From Siphonodentalium dalli (taxonomy: Eukaryota > Mollusca > Scaphopoda > Gadilida > Siphonodentaliidae): a stretch of 64,000 nucleotides of DNA. Shown in pieces: positions 47,521 to 58,935 of this stretch. Below the pieces are notes generated by a model that searched no databases, had not been told where the DNA came from, and was given only the letters and a program-made list of their open reading frames with translations. Position 1 is the stretch's first letter. Each line of letters opens with the position of its first letter. The stretch lies in NCBI GenBank assembly GCA_032622095.1, contig CP136063.1, forward strand, positions 77,103,980 through 77,167,979, given 5' to 3'. The position numbers and the translations under genes were made by a program.

Positions 47521-48195
47521 CATTTATGCGCGTCCATCTTCTCGATCGAACGCGCGATTTGATGGTATCCGCAATTGTCAATTTAAACGTCCCCTGCAAA
47601 TTGGTGATCCGTGCCCAACAATAAAAAAAACTGAGATTAGCTGTATTAAAGATGTAGTGACAATATAAAGTTACGCGCCGCGCTGTTTCCCGCCCCATTA
47701 GGCCAGACCAATTAGTTATTGAGAATCGTCTACATCCCTGCTCTCCCGACGAATACTAGAAACAAATGTATATAGTCAGGTAAGTAGTAGTAAGTAGTAT
47801 CACATCCATCGTTGACATGGTGTGATAATCAATAAACATTGATCTATACATTTGTAATGCTAAATTTCCAAGATTCTGCTATGTGAGAAAAAACAATTAT
47901 ATGTAAACATTACTGCCACAGTGGAATTAACTATAAAAGTCAAATTTGTCAAATAAGATACCGAAGTTTAATGAAAACTGGACGGCGAACTTCGCAAAAA
48001 AAAGGTCAAAGTATTGAACAAATATTCTGAAAATCATATTCAGACTAAATTATTTGAACTTAGTACACGATTCTCTATGTTCTTTGACAAATCACTGTAA
48101 CAGTTTTGATTACATAAATATGGTTTCAACGCGCGAAGTTTCGTTATTGGATAACTATCAATAATGAATATAAGAACAAAGTGTATCTATTACTA

Positions 48196-48325
48196 CAGTA
48201 ATGCCCTAAATAATAGACTCCTTAACCACAGCAGAATTATGGGTAATATTTTCGAAAATATGGCTTGTTGCCATTAATCGAAAAGCTCTCTGTGGTTTAG
48301 GAGTCGATTATTTAGGGAATTACTG
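48196..48325. mobile_element. Family G MITE, internally shortened copy
   Basis: CAGTAATGCCCTAAATAATA and the complement at 48325 bound 130 bases with TA duplications. One arm is complete through GGCTTGTTGCCATTAATCG; the other keeps only the outer ~30 bases. Confidence 0.78.
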
Positions 48326-48378
48326 TACATGTTTTATAATGTTAGCACATTTTTTCCATTCGAGTTTCTTAGGTCCCT

Positions 48379-48615
48379 TTAACTCTTTCTACACTTAATG
48401 GATTATCCCACTCAGTTATACATTGGAATGATCTAGAATTGATTTGGAGGGGTTTTCAAGAAAAAAAATATGCAGAAGACAGTACAGAAGGAGTCCTACT
48501 TATTCGAGTGAAATGTTCAGAAAATAAGTTCAGCAAACGTTTGTTGAATTTTGTATCTGTGCATTTCCTGTGGTATGACTAATCAGCGATGAGTATTTAG
48601 TATAGATATGGTTAA
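48379..48615. mobile_element. TTAA-flanked miniature element (family P), copy 2
   Basis: TTAACTCTTTCTACACTTAA at the left and TTTAGTATAGATATGGTTAA at the right form imperfect inverted repeats with TTAA on both sides. It is inverted relative to the 8030 copy. It lies just inside the right arm of the long-TIR element 46130-49474. Confidence 0.72.
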
Positions 48616-48975
48616 AGAGCCACCATCTTCTACTTACTCTCGTCGTATTAGTTTAGATATGCATTGTCCAGCGCTTCATAAAATAACCCGCACATTATCT
48701 GCTTATGATAAAAGTTCTTTTAGGTATAGATAATTTGCTTAGAATCAACCCATTTTGAGTCGATGATGTGCTGAAAATGAGACAGTTTTAGTCATATTAC
48801 CGACTCGCAATGAGGCGATTGTAAGCAGGTTATTTGCAGACAATGACACAAATAAGCAAAATCACGATTGTTCAGGGTTTCGCTCTTTAAAATGTGTTTT
48901 CACTGTGGCCCGCGCCATAAAAATAAATAACGGCAATGAATCCATTATCTGTTTATTTCAGAATCAAACTAGGGA

Positions 48976-49440
48976 TGGGCCTGTCCCAGATGGGACTGAT
49001 GTATACCCCCGTATTCAACATGTTATTTGAATGTAGTAGCCATTACTGTATATTGGGCACTGAAATTATGTGAACAGGTAACCCTAAATCCCCTAAGCCC
49101 TAACACTAATCTTGAATCTCTTAACCCTTATCCTAACCCTAAATCCTATTGACTGAAAAATGTAGGAATAAAAGCTCGGACAAAATTATGCATTTTGAGA
49201 ACATTTTCTAAATTCGGACAGACCTCATAATCGCAGGTGCACAGGTTCCAATGGTACTAATTATCTGTGCCAAGTTTCAAAAATATTGACCAGGAATAAA
49301 AGCTCGGACAAAATTGTGTCCACGGACGGATGGACGGCCAGACGGACGAACAGATGGACAAGCTGATTCAAGTATACCCCCCCCCCCCATAGCTCGTTGC
49401 GGCGGGTACAATAATCACATTGTGTACATATTTCACATTA
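48976..49440. repeat. Repeat interrupting the family N right arm
   Basis: This holds a degenerate CCCTAA-rich patch (49081-49146), a duplicated AATAAAAGCTCGGACAAAAT segment (49168 and 49295), GGACG-rich simple sequence and a run of about 13 C at 49379. The flanks resemble GGGCCTG…ACCCCC microsatellite-rich repeats common in invertebrates. Confidence 0.5.
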
Positions 49441-49673
49441 TAGGTCGATTATGTGCGTATTTGCGAGAGGATATGTAACCCAAGTGTCTTTAAAATTTCG
49501 TTGAATGTACTAATTTTTATTTTTATTTTACTTTACTCGATCAGAAAATCGGTTCTAGCCGAACATTTTGTGTAATTTGGTACACATCGAACAGGCCATT
49601 GATTTTGCCACAATGTGTGGCAATCATGAACGCTTCAATGTTTAGTAATTGGTAAATATTCCAATAGGTGAAG

Positions 49674-49962
49674 GGGCCTCGGTGGCTCAATCGGTTAGGG
49701 GTAGGACTCCAAGCTATTTCGCCCTCCAGCGCTGGTGCATGTTAAGGGTTCAATCCACGATTCCATGGTGGACTTTGTAACTCGAAATCGCTGACCGGTG
49801 GTTTGCCGCACATGGTTGACGATATTTTCAGCCATTTCAATCACTGTTAGATTAGCCGTAAATGGGCGGATTTCCCCCACCACTAAAACTGGCAATGTCG
49901 TGATATGGCCTTAGTTGCTGAAAGCGAAATTGAAACCCCAATCAACCAATCAAATAGGTGAA
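49674..49962 (+). mobile_element. tRNA-derived SINE
   Basis: The head reads GGCCTCGGTGGCTCAATCGG, like a tRNA 5' end with an A box, and GGTTCAATCC at 49747-49756 is a B box. The internal polymerase III promoter spacing is tRNA-like, but the anticodon region does not fold as a functional tRNA. A body of about 200 bases and a tail of CCCCAATCAACCAATCAA follow. This is the usual form of a tRNA-headed SINE whose tail is shared with a partner LINE. Confidence 0.75.
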
Positions 49963-51285
49963 TGTTGTGACGATCCTATAGATGGTAAGTGTCCAGATTT
50001 TTACAGTTATGTGTCTATTAATCGATGCAAAACCAGAACCCATATTGAAATTGGTTTTGCCTAATCAAACAGATTCAACAGCGTAATTCATTTGATGGCG
50101 AATATTTCTCACCCGATGACAACTCTCATTGTTTAGAAATCATCTCGCGAGAAAATGGGTAATTATCCGGCAGAGGGCGCATGCTTAATGGCCGACTTGT
50201 TTGCCTCGCACGTGCGTAGTCGGCACGAGACAAAGCGATACTTTATACCTTTATGGTGGTCCTCTTATAATAGGGATGGGCGTGCGGCTGTCATGCGATA
50301 TACCGAATCCCTTCCGATCCTCGACAAATGATACCGGGAGATGAAAGACCTCCAGAATATAAGATGATTAAATTAGAAGATTCATCCCATTCTTGCTATG
50401 AAAGATGGAATTGTCTGTCACACCCGCTGCTTGAAACTGCATGTGTCCATATTATGCCATCAAATAATTTCCATTAATATTGGGTAGATATATATGACTT
50501 GTGCACGTCGGTCACGGTTAGTGGAGACCGGGTAACACGCCAAACTCCATACAGTGCCCTCTACGTTAACACTGCGATATAGCACTGCGGACCAATACAT
50601 CGATTTTTACATATATATCGTCGGAACTATATTTAGTCACCTATTATTTTATTTTGACCACCAACAGTTTGCAATGACGGTAATTCTTTCGGTATAGATA
50701 AGAACAATATAGACTGAGCCAGACATAGACAATTTTAATCCTAAAACATAAGAACTAAGAACCAAGGGGCGCGGAAGCATCCAAGGGCAGGGGGGGGGCA
50801 GAGCCTATACAAAAAGGGCACTGTTCCGCAAAAAAGGCATTTTCTCCGCAAACTCGGGAAAATAACCATAAATTAATTGTGGCAAAAATCCCTATTTTAA
50901 AGGTATTTGTCGGTTTTTATGGCCGTTTAGTGATAAAATTGACAACAAATTAATATTCCTTGTGAAATTGGTGGTATTTGGACCAAAAAAGTCACATTTT
51001 GCTATAAAAACACGAGATTAAACACACAAAAAGCATTTTCTGTCTCCAGAAAAAGGGCAAGTCCTGCCCCCGCTCGCCCCCCCCCCCTGGTCAAGGGCGG
51101 GGGGGGTCAGCTGCCCCATCTGCCCCCTCTTCCGGCACCCCTGCTAAGAACACGTAATAACTCCTTACCAAATGTCCTTATGGCAGTGGTAGCGGAGCAA
51201 TGGGAGATAACTCTGCCTGGAGTTTGATAACACGCATCAGTCAGAACGCCATGGCACCAAACAGCAAGACAGAGTTCAGTTCCCT
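49963..51285. other. No gene; G/C homopolymer-rich repeat at 50770-51120
   Basis: G runs (50788, 51100), a C run (51079) and AAAGGGCA-type segments suggest a dispersed element bounded near 50770 and 51135. The rest is featureless. Confidence 0.4.
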
Positions 51286-51289
51286 CCCT

Positions 51290-51772
51290 ACGCTTTGCAA
51301 TCATGTATATTTTCTTAATTAAACGGACATGGCTCATTCGAACCTCCAAATTTTGTCTACGTAATTTGGAGGGACGGATACGATGGTCGAAAAAGACAAG
51401 AAATATTGATATGACGGCTTCATCTGCTTTAAAAACACTTGCGAAAGTCACAGCCATTTTCCAGCAGCTTTCAATTTTTCGCCCGAAGTCAGACAAACGC
51501 TCTTTATTGCCACCACATCAGGAATAGAATAACAGGAACGCACTTTTCTATTCCATGTGGTGCAAATGTCTGTTTTGGGGGGGGGGGCAAAACCCAAACA
51601 CCTTGTTCATAGTTGCATTTTTCATTATTTCAATGCGTCTTTTTGTGTTACATAATTCTCGTAGAAAGGTAGTTAAGATATTTATCGACCTATTTCGATA
51701 CCGTGTAAAATTCAAAAGCTAATTATATTATTTGTATTTTGGAGCGCAAACCGCCATGTGGCTTTAAATCTA
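51290..51772. mobile_element. Family E right-half copy
   Basis: AAACGGACATGGCTCATTCG (from 51322), the CAGCAGCTTTCAAT segment, a paired AACGCTCTTTAT site (51496/51537), AATGCGTCTTTTT, TTATCGACCTATTTCGATAC and GGAGCGCAAACC-GTGGCTTTAA follow in the same order as 21055-21510. The left arm is missing. A run of ten G lies near 51580. Confidence 0.65.
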
Positions 51773-52510
51773 ACATTTTTGTCAGTTACAATTAATTCCT
51801 GCTTGATATTCCTGCTTCGGTTTCTCAGAATAATGCAGAATAAATTGTAGCCGACAAAAGTCTTAAATGAAAAATAGTGGTTTCCTCTCATTCTGCGTAC
51901 GTGGTGGTGGTGTTCAGTCCAGCGCATCAGGGGACTGAACTCTATTCTGTGTACATGGTGGCAGTGTTCAGTCCAGCGTAGCAGAGGACTGAATTCTGCC
52001 TTGCAGTTCGGGTCAGAACGCCATAAGTTTTAAAAACGAAATGCTACTTTATTTGGTTGCAATGCGACCTAAATTTCGTCAAAATATCACACTATTCGAC
52101 CTCACGCAGGTTCGTGGCGTTTTATATGTAGGTGCAAAAACAAAACATTCAGCGGTGTCCTATCTATAAGATATTTGTCACCTTGATGTCGTATAAATTG
52201 AATGAACACAGCTGGAAATTTCTGACTTTGGCCAGATTATATACATGAATATATAAAACCCAGTACCAGTAACCTACGTGACCAATAAAGTATCAAACCC
52301 AAAGAGGTTTATATTTAATTTGTTTAAAACATACACAAACATTTGTCTGACGGGATGAACTAATACATGTGCTGTGGAATCTCACAATGTACGTTAAATA
52401 ATCAGTAATAGATAAAAAGTCATATTTATAACTTAAATTTACAATGAAAATAGATATGGATTGAGAACATCACGTATGCCTCAACCATTTAACATTTTCA
52501 TGATGGGAGC
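51773..52510. other. Dispersed repeat fragments, no gene
   Basis: 51777-51870 matches 19020-19120. A short tandem pair (GTG-TTCAGTCCAGCG at 51911 and 51968, each followed by GGACTGAA) is present. 52030-52510 is featureless. Confidence 0.4.
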
Positions 52511-54366
52511 TTCCTGAAATTTTGCGAAAAACCTGTGCCATTGCATTCTCTTATATATGCGAAAAAAAATTTTATATAAAATGCAAGAAAAAATGATAAA
52601 AAAAATTTAAAGAATGCAAGAAAACATGATAAAATTGGATAAAGAATGTAAGAAAAAAATGGTAAAAAAAATTATAACAATTTTAAAGAATGTAAACAAA
52701 AATAAAAAGTGATAAAATTGTTAAAGAATATCAGAAAACATGATAAAAATTGTTATAGAATGTAAGACAAAATTATTTTTAAAAAACAATTGACAAATTG
52801 TTAAAGAATGTAAGAAAAAATGATAAATAATGTATGAAAAAATGTTCAAGAATGATAAAACATTGTTAACGAATGGAATGTAAGAACGAATGATCAAAAA
52901 TGATAAAAAAAAAATGCTAAATAATGTAAGAACAATTTATAAATGTTTTTTATAAAAACTGTTATAGAAAGTAAGAAATGATCAATATTGTTAAAGAATT
53001 TAAGAAAAAAATATAAAACAAGAGCATAATACGCCCGTTTCTGGAGTAGAGTGGGCCAAGAGTATATCAAATTTGGTTCAGTTCACTCGATTCGATCAAA
53101 AGTTATCATCTGGAAACCGCATATCAGGTAAAATGTAAGTCGAAAAAGGGGCATAACTCAGTCAAAATCATGTGGACGAAACTCATATTCGAACTTGATC
53201 TGTATTTTGGGGTGGTAAACTAATATACCAGATTTGGATCAGTTCACTTGATTCAATCTAAAGTTATCATCCGGAAACCGCAAATCAGGTAAAATCTAAA
53301 TCGAATAAAAGATCGGTAGACCTCATGTCCGCCTCTAAGTGTCGGCTTGATACGACCGTTGTTTGCGCACAACAACCTGTCTTTAGTGCTAGTAAACCTA
53401 CATACCAAATTTAATTTCATTCAGTACACATTTACTAAAGTTATCATCCGGAAACCTCAGATTGGCAAGAATTCTAAATAAAAAAGGGACATAACTCTGG
53501 TGAAAAGTGGCGGGCGGAACCCGAATTCGAACTTGACCTGTGTTTTGCTGGGAGAAAGACACATACCAACTTTGGTTCAGATTAAATAATCCAAACTGGA
53601 GTTATCGGTCGGAAACCAAAAATGTTAACAGACGGTCAAATTCTAAGTCGAAAAAGGGCCGTAACTCATGTAATAATAATTGGACGGAACCCATATTCGA
53701 ACTTAGCCTGTATCTTTAGCTGGGAAATACACATACCAACTTTGGTTCAGATCAAATAATCCAAACTGGAGTTATCGGTCGGAAACCAAAAGTGTTAACA
53801 GACGGTCAAATTCTTAGTCGAAAAAGGGGCATAACTCTGGTGAAAATTGGCGGACGGAACCAGAATTCGAACTTGACCTGTCTTTTCTGCTAGTAAACCC
53901 ACATACCAAATTTATTTTAATTTGGTTCACTCTAACTAAAGTTATCCGGAAACCTCGGACGCACGGACGCACGGACGCACGGACGGACGGACGTGCTGAT
54001 TATAATAGTCCTCCGAACCCGTTGGGTCGGCGGACAAAAAGGGGCATAACTCAGTCAAAATCATGCGGACAACACACATATTCGAACTTGATCTGTATTT
54101 TGGTGTGGTAAACTAACATACCAAATTTGGTTCAGTTCACTCGCTTCAATCTAAAGTTATCATTCGGAAACCAAAATCGGACGGACGGACGACGGACGGA
54201 CAACCCATTTACATAATACGACCGTTTTTTTTTCTCAAACGGGCGTATACAAAATTATAGTAAATGATAAAACAAATTATAAATATTGTTAAAAACAATT
54301 TAAAAACAAAAAATATATATATAAAATGTTAGGCCAATGCATTCTCTTATATATGCGAGGCGACAT
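52511..54366. mobile_element. Large palindrome-module element, linker expanded and invaded
   Basis: Half palindromes lie at 52537-52562 and 54333-54364, in opposite orientation. Between them the linker unit (GTTAAAGAATGTAAGAAAAA-like) is repeated a dozen or more times (52563-53015), then interrupted by a separate repeat element (53020-54251), after which linker units resume. The outer flank CCTGAAATTTTGCGAAAAAC matches the remnant at 6715. Confidence 0.6.
53020..54251. mobile_element. Interspersed repeat with ~170-bp internal tandem units (family M)
   Basis: The ends read AAGAGCATAATACGCCCG and AAACGGGCGTATAC. The body is built from about six or seven imperfect units of roughly 170 bases, each with AAAAAGGGGCATAACTC, TTCGAACTTGACCTGT, ACATACCAACTTTGGTTCAG and GTTATC-GGAAACC segments. 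A GGAC-rich simple repeat lies at 53956-53990. A short opposite-strand relative lies at 57128-57405. No protein is encoded. Confidence 0.6.
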
Positions 54367-54375
54367 GAGACTTGT

Positions 54376-54455
54376 GTAGGTTACAATTCATTCTGCATTA
54401 TTCTAAGAAACTGAACTGTCCATATTCATTTGAAGATTGAGAATTGTAACTGACA
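54376..54455. repeat. Small inverted-end repeat, copy 1
   Basis: GTTACAATTCATTCTGCATT at the left and GAATTGTAACTGA at the right bracket GAACTGTCCATATTCATTTG. It recurs at 61263-61355. Confidence 0.6.
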
Positions 54456-54590
54456 GAACACTTCAATAAAAACTGTTAGATTTAATTAAGTAAATACACA
54501 TTCCGGCAGCGGGCAGACATAGCGTAACAAGGGGACAGAACTCTGTTAGCTTGGCTTTCGCGGACAAGTGTTGATTCCAGTCAGAACAAT

Positions 54591-54642
54591 AAAGAGCGTC
54601 ATTAGTAGTTTTTATCCCAATATGGAATAAATAAATAGCGTC
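54591..54642. repeat. Paired AAAGAGCG motif, isolated
   Basis: AAAGAGCGTC (54591) and AAATAGCGTC (54633) are 42 bases apart with CCCAATATGGAATAAAT between. Nearby sequence (54376-54560) resembles other repeat fragments, but not family E arms. Confidence 0.55.
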
Positions 54643-55023
54643 ACCCACAAAGGTGTGTATCTTTTCACAATGGAGTTTGGTAATATAAACGTCGAAATAT
54701 ATGGGGGGAATTGGGAAATGTGAGAGATCATACAAAATGCCTCTACCTATATTCTTAGATATTAGATAATATGTCTCTAAATATATATTTATATATATTT
54801 TTAAAGGAGATTCTTGGCATGATTTACGTCATTTCCTGATACTATGCTATATGTGCTGTAGGTGTGATATCACCACATGGCCATGCGCGAACTAGTCTTA
54901 ATGTCTGGTATTATAGACTTACTCTTATAGCGTCATAAGACCCCACAGAGTGACAAAGTTCCAATCGATAATTACACCTTACTCTTCAGCTTACTTAGGA
55001 ACAATACATCCGACCGTAAGTAA
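54643..55023. other. No feature recognised
   Basis: AT-rich spacer with a TATATATTTATATATATTTT stretch near 54780. Confidence 0.4.
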
Positions 55024-55492
55024 CATATGTGACCCGCCATATCAAATCCAGTCGTAAGTCGGGATTTTTTTTACCCTGTGCCAATGCATTCTCTTATATA
55101 TGCGAGTCGACCATAGGTCGCCTCGCATATATAAGAGAATGCATTGGCCTAACAATTTTTTAAAATTTTAATAATTTTTTTCTTGTATTCTTTAACAATT
55201 TTATAATTTCACCCATACAGAGCCCCAGACAAACATAAGCAGACGACACTCTTCTATATGCTTCTATGTATGTGTGGGGCTCCCTGCAGGGTAATGGATG
55301 TTTTTTATTTTATGTTCTAAAAATTGTAAGAAACATTTATTTTAAAAAAATGATAAAAAATTGTTAGGCCAATGCATTCTCTTATATATGCGAGGCGACC
55401 TATGGTCGACTCGCATATATAAGAGAATGCATTGGCACAGGGTAAAACAAATCCCGACTTAAGACTGGGTTTGATATGGCGGGTCACATATG
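55024..55492. mobile_element. Miniature element, shell C copy 3
   Basis: The ends CATATGTGACCCGCC and GGCGGGTCACATATG are perfect inverted repeats. Palindromes lie at 55080-55148 and 55368-55436. Its high similarity to the 38163 copy throughout suggests recent activity. Confidence 0.8.
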
Positions 55493-55880
55493 TATCACGT
55501 CGATGGCATATTTCAGCATTCATGTAAAACAAGGATGGATGTAATGGTCTACTTCTCCTCTTCCTACTCTCTCCATCTCTCTTCTATCCTCTTCTCTTTC
55601 GCCTTCCATGTATCACCTTCTCTCGCACACTCTATCGAGCTGCTCCACTTTTGGTCATTTTATTTCTGTTGCTTTGTAAATTCATTCAACCAGTTATTTC
55701 GTATGCTCATGTTATATCGTTTGTCATCATTGTTACGTTACATTTGAGTTTGGAGAAGAGGGAAGATTAAGTGGCTCGGGTACGTGTCACCAAATCCTAT
55801 TGCTATATATGTTTAAAGAGCAATAAAATATGTTAAACTAAGTAATATAAAATATGTTAAACTAAGTAATATTATTTTGA
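55493..55880. other. Pyrimidine-rich tract and short tandem duplication
   Basis: CT-rich sequence at 55549-55625, followed by the 24-base duplication at 55827-55873. No gene. Confidence 0.45.
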
Positions 55881-56011
55881 TAATGAATGGCTTGTCGTTG
55901 ACTATGCCAAAATAGCGGTCCTCGAGGAGGAATAGTCCACAGCCGCAGGCGAGTGGACTATTCCTCATCGAGGACCACTATTTTGGCATAGTCAACGACA
56001 AGACATTCATT
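55881..56011. repeat. Long perfect-arm hairpin
   Basis: Arms of about 59 bases, AATGAATGGCTTGTCGTTGA … GGAATAGTCCAC and complement, differ at three or four positions and flank a 13-base loop (AGCCGCAGGCGAG). A 24-base tandem duplication (AAAATATGTTAAACTAAGTA-type, 55827-55873) lies to the left. No target duplication is evident. Confidence 0.75.
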
Positions 56012-57127
56012 ATATATTATATTATATTATATTATATAGAACATTGGTGCCAATTCTCACACAATTTATGTGTGGTTTTGTCACATTTTTATTTACCGTG
56101 AATTTTGGAAATCGGTCTCAGTTTTTACAATTTACGGCAATCTGTTGACGATGGCAGGGGAGCATAACTATATTATTAGTTACATCTAACAGCATCTCTT
56201 CATGATTCATAAATACGTCACGAGCAAGGACAATTTGGTGAATTTTTTTAAGTTAACTTGTTTAACTTATATATATATATAGATTAAAACGGAAAAGGAT
56301 GTTATAAATAACGTCCACTGGTATTACAAATCTTGGACTGGCCGCTTGCCAACTAAACGGACAAACTATTAAATACATTGGCTAGCTATGATCGGACATT
56401 TGTAAGATCATTACAATTCACCAATAAATCGAATGATATACCGATATTGCAACAGGTATCGGACAAGGTTTAGTTTACGATTGGCCGTATCTTCAAGCGG
56501 CAACCAGATTTCAGAAATGAGTTTGTTACTATGAACAGAAAAAGAATAGTAGGCATGTAGGAATCGTACTGAGGTACTATCGTAAAATAGTATAGCTGTG
56601 TGCAGCCAATCAGAATGCGAGAAAGTCACGTGAGATATAATATATAGTAATATTTAATAGAACGGCTTGAAGTTGACTACGCGGGTATAGTGCCCAGTCG
56701 GATGCAATATAAGACTTGTAACATGCATACTACATAGCCGTATGCTACCAACATGCAACAACTTCTGGACTGTTCAAATTCCCTTCCTAAGACGTTAAAA
56801 TAAATCATGTACAGCTCGTACTGTATGTTTATTAATTTACAGATAAACACTTCAAGAGAAACATAATCGTCGCAAGAATGTGTTGAAATAAAGTTCAATA
56901 AACCGAAACGCGCCGCAATTATGTTTTATTTTGAATGCACGAAAATCCGAAACTGTATTAAAAGGTGAATTCAACCGAATGTTGTCGCTTCGCAAGTTGA
57001 CATCATCCCTGTGAAAAACAAAATCACAGTAAAGTTTTAATTTCATTTGGACACGCCTTAGTAAATTAGTACATATATGTATACGCGTATCTGTTTTCGA
57101 GATTGTTGCCTCTGTTCATGTCTTTTT
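56012..57127. other. No gene recognised
   Basis: A TATTA-rich simple stretch (56010-56037) is followed by unremarkable sequence. Confidence 0.4.
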
Positions 57128-57405
57128 ATACGCCCGTTTGAAAAACTTTAGATTGAATCGAGTGAACTGAACCAAATTTGGTATATTAGTTTACCACCCC
57201 AAAATACAGATCAAGTTCGAATATGGGTTTCGTCCGCATGATTTTGACTGAGTTACGCCCATTTTTCGACTTAGATTTTCCAGATTATTGTGTTTTTTTT
57301 GTATTTCGTCTTTAGTCAAAGGTTTCAAACAAATGAATTAAACCTTGCCCCACTCTACTCTATAAACGGGGGTATTATGCCACGCCCCGACGGGGTGCTC
57401 TTGTT
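57128..57405. mobile_element. Short family M element
   Basis: TATACGCCCGTTTG at the left matches the right end of the 53020 element in reverse complement, and GCTCTTGTT at the right matches its left end. Only one internal unit remains. A GC-rich hairpin CGCCCCGACGGGGTG near 57393 precedes the right terminus. Confidence 0.55.
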
Positions 57406-57424
57406 GCATGCTAGTTTGGTATAG

Positions 57425-57497
57425 CAGTGTACTATATTTAGCACGACACTATACAAGTACATGTATCTATTGGTGTGCTAAATATAGCACAACACTA
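57425..57497. repeat. Imperfect hairpin
   Basis: GTGTACTATATTTAGCAC and GTGCTAAATATAGCAC are complementary arms around about 28 bases. Confidence 0.65.
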
Positions 57498-58154
57498 CCT
57501 AATACAGAACACAGTTCTCGACCAATTAGAAGGCGCCCCTATGTGAGGTGAAATATAATATATACATGTATATATGGCCACAAAAAATATATAAAACACC
57601 ACCTTGGTCACTACATTTGGTGTTAGTGTGCATGTTTCATTCCGCTTAAGAATGTAAAGTAGTTCGGTGTGTGTGTTTTATTGAAGGGTTTGGCGCTACA
57701 GTCGCTTGCCACAGGGAGGGGTTCACAATGAATGTGCATCAAACGGGCACAGCGCTGTATCCCTCAATAAAACTCAGCCAGACTACACTGATTACCTATA
57801 TGTACAATATATATATATATATAGATAGTAATCACTTGGTTCCGAGAATTACGTTATATAATTAACGCACGAGTTTCTTACCTAAACGTCTCTCGCCTCG
57901 GGTGAACTATTTAACGAATTCTCGGAACTAATTGATTACTCTATTTATTACACTTCTGCATCAATTTGGTTCGCCAAATATATGTTAAAAACACACAGAA
58001 TTAGTGCATGAAGGTCCCGATGCGGAGAAAGATCAACCATCGAAAATTCAGTCTATAGATCAGTAAGCGACGTATCGTCAATGATATCACAAGAAATGAC
58101 ATAATTCACTAGTGATGTTACCATTTTTAATTAATGGCGTTTTCAATGGAAATC
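57498..58154. other. No gene recognised
   Basis: Two ATTCTCGGAAC-type / GTTCCGAGAATTACG inverted segments (57838 and 57918) are the only structure noted. Confidence 0.4.
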
Positions 58155-58322
58155 GCGCACAGGCAAGCCTTGAAATAGTGTGTCTGTCATTTGCAGAATG
58201 AGGTTCCCAGATGGTGAATTTAGTGATGCTACCCCGCACAGCGAACTAGCATCACCAAATTCGCCCTCTGTGGACCTCATTCTGCAAATGACAGACACAC
58301 TATTTCAAGGCTTGCGCACAGG
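58155..58322. mobile_element. Foldback element with perfect 9-bp target duplication
   Basis: GCGCACAGG is present at 58155-58163 and 58314-58322. Between them 150 bases form inverted arms: CAAGCCTTGAAATAGTGTGT onward is perfectly complementary for about 41 bases and then imperfectly toward the centre. A 9-bp duplication with foldback arms is the pattern of Mutator-like (MULE) miniature elements. Confidence 0.75.
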
Positions 58323-58397
58323 AGTGTCATAAAGCTATTTTCCTTATTTGTTTCCATAAAACCAGCTCAAATAAGAGTTATTTGTTTTTGAATTTAG

Positions 58398-58935
58398 TCT
58401 CCGGCACAGGGGGGGTCGGAAAAAAAATTCAGGCACGTATGGCATTTTTTCCCTTTCGATCATTTTTTGTACCCACCCACCCCCACCGCCAATTTTTTTT
58501 CCATTTTCGGCAGTTTTTTTCCGACCATTTTTTGACACCCACCCCCCCTTTAATACTAAAACAGAGATTTGCGGGGGGGAATTCATTGTAAACAGCTGTA
58601 TATGAATTTCTGTGCATACTATTTATCATGGATGTTAACATGGACATGTAAATAGGAATGAGTCATTTTGAGGTCATTCGGCCAAAAAAACATGGCTGCC
58701 AGCGGCCATCTTGGATTTCAAAATTTGCAACAAAATACAACACGATATAACTGCCTGCAGTCAGTTTACCAGTTAGAATTACATTATTTCTCTCATTCAA
58801 AGTGGTTTTGAAGCCCAACTCATTGCCAAAACACTAAAAAAACAAGCATGAAATTGTTTTTTTAGTTGCGGAAAAAATTGCTTGTTGGTGGCATACGTGC
58901 CGGAAAAAAAATTCCCCCCCCCCCTGTCCGGCATG
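58398..58935. mobile_element. G/C-run-ended inverted element
   Basis: CTCCGGCACAGGGGGGGTC at the left and CCCCCCCTGTCCGGCATGG at the right are inverted, each beside a GGAAAAAAAATTC-type block. GGCACGTATG and CATACGTGCC are also inverted. The superfamily is not recognised. Confidence 0.55.

Larger units (their letters stand above)
46130..49474. mobile_element. Long-TIR element (family N), 3.3 kb
   Basis: CATATCCTCGCGTAAATACG at the left and the complement of GTGCGTATTTGCGAGAGGAT at the right begin arms that continue through ACGCACATAATCGAC, a GGCGCGGG block and ATTATCTGC-rich segments (46244-46490 against 48688-48950). The right arm is interrupted at about 48976-49400 by another repeat. The interior holds the decayed zinc-knuckle gag. 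Shorter relatives are at 37562-37805, 19561-19650 and 40425-40480. Confidence 0.62.

Noticed and set aside
49081-49146. Interstitial telomere array
   Set aside because: The CCCTAA-like units are irregular and few; low-complexity sequence within a repeat explains them.
49674-49760. Functional tRNA gene
   Set aside because: A and B boxes are present, but the cloverleaf is not formed and a SINE body and tail follow.
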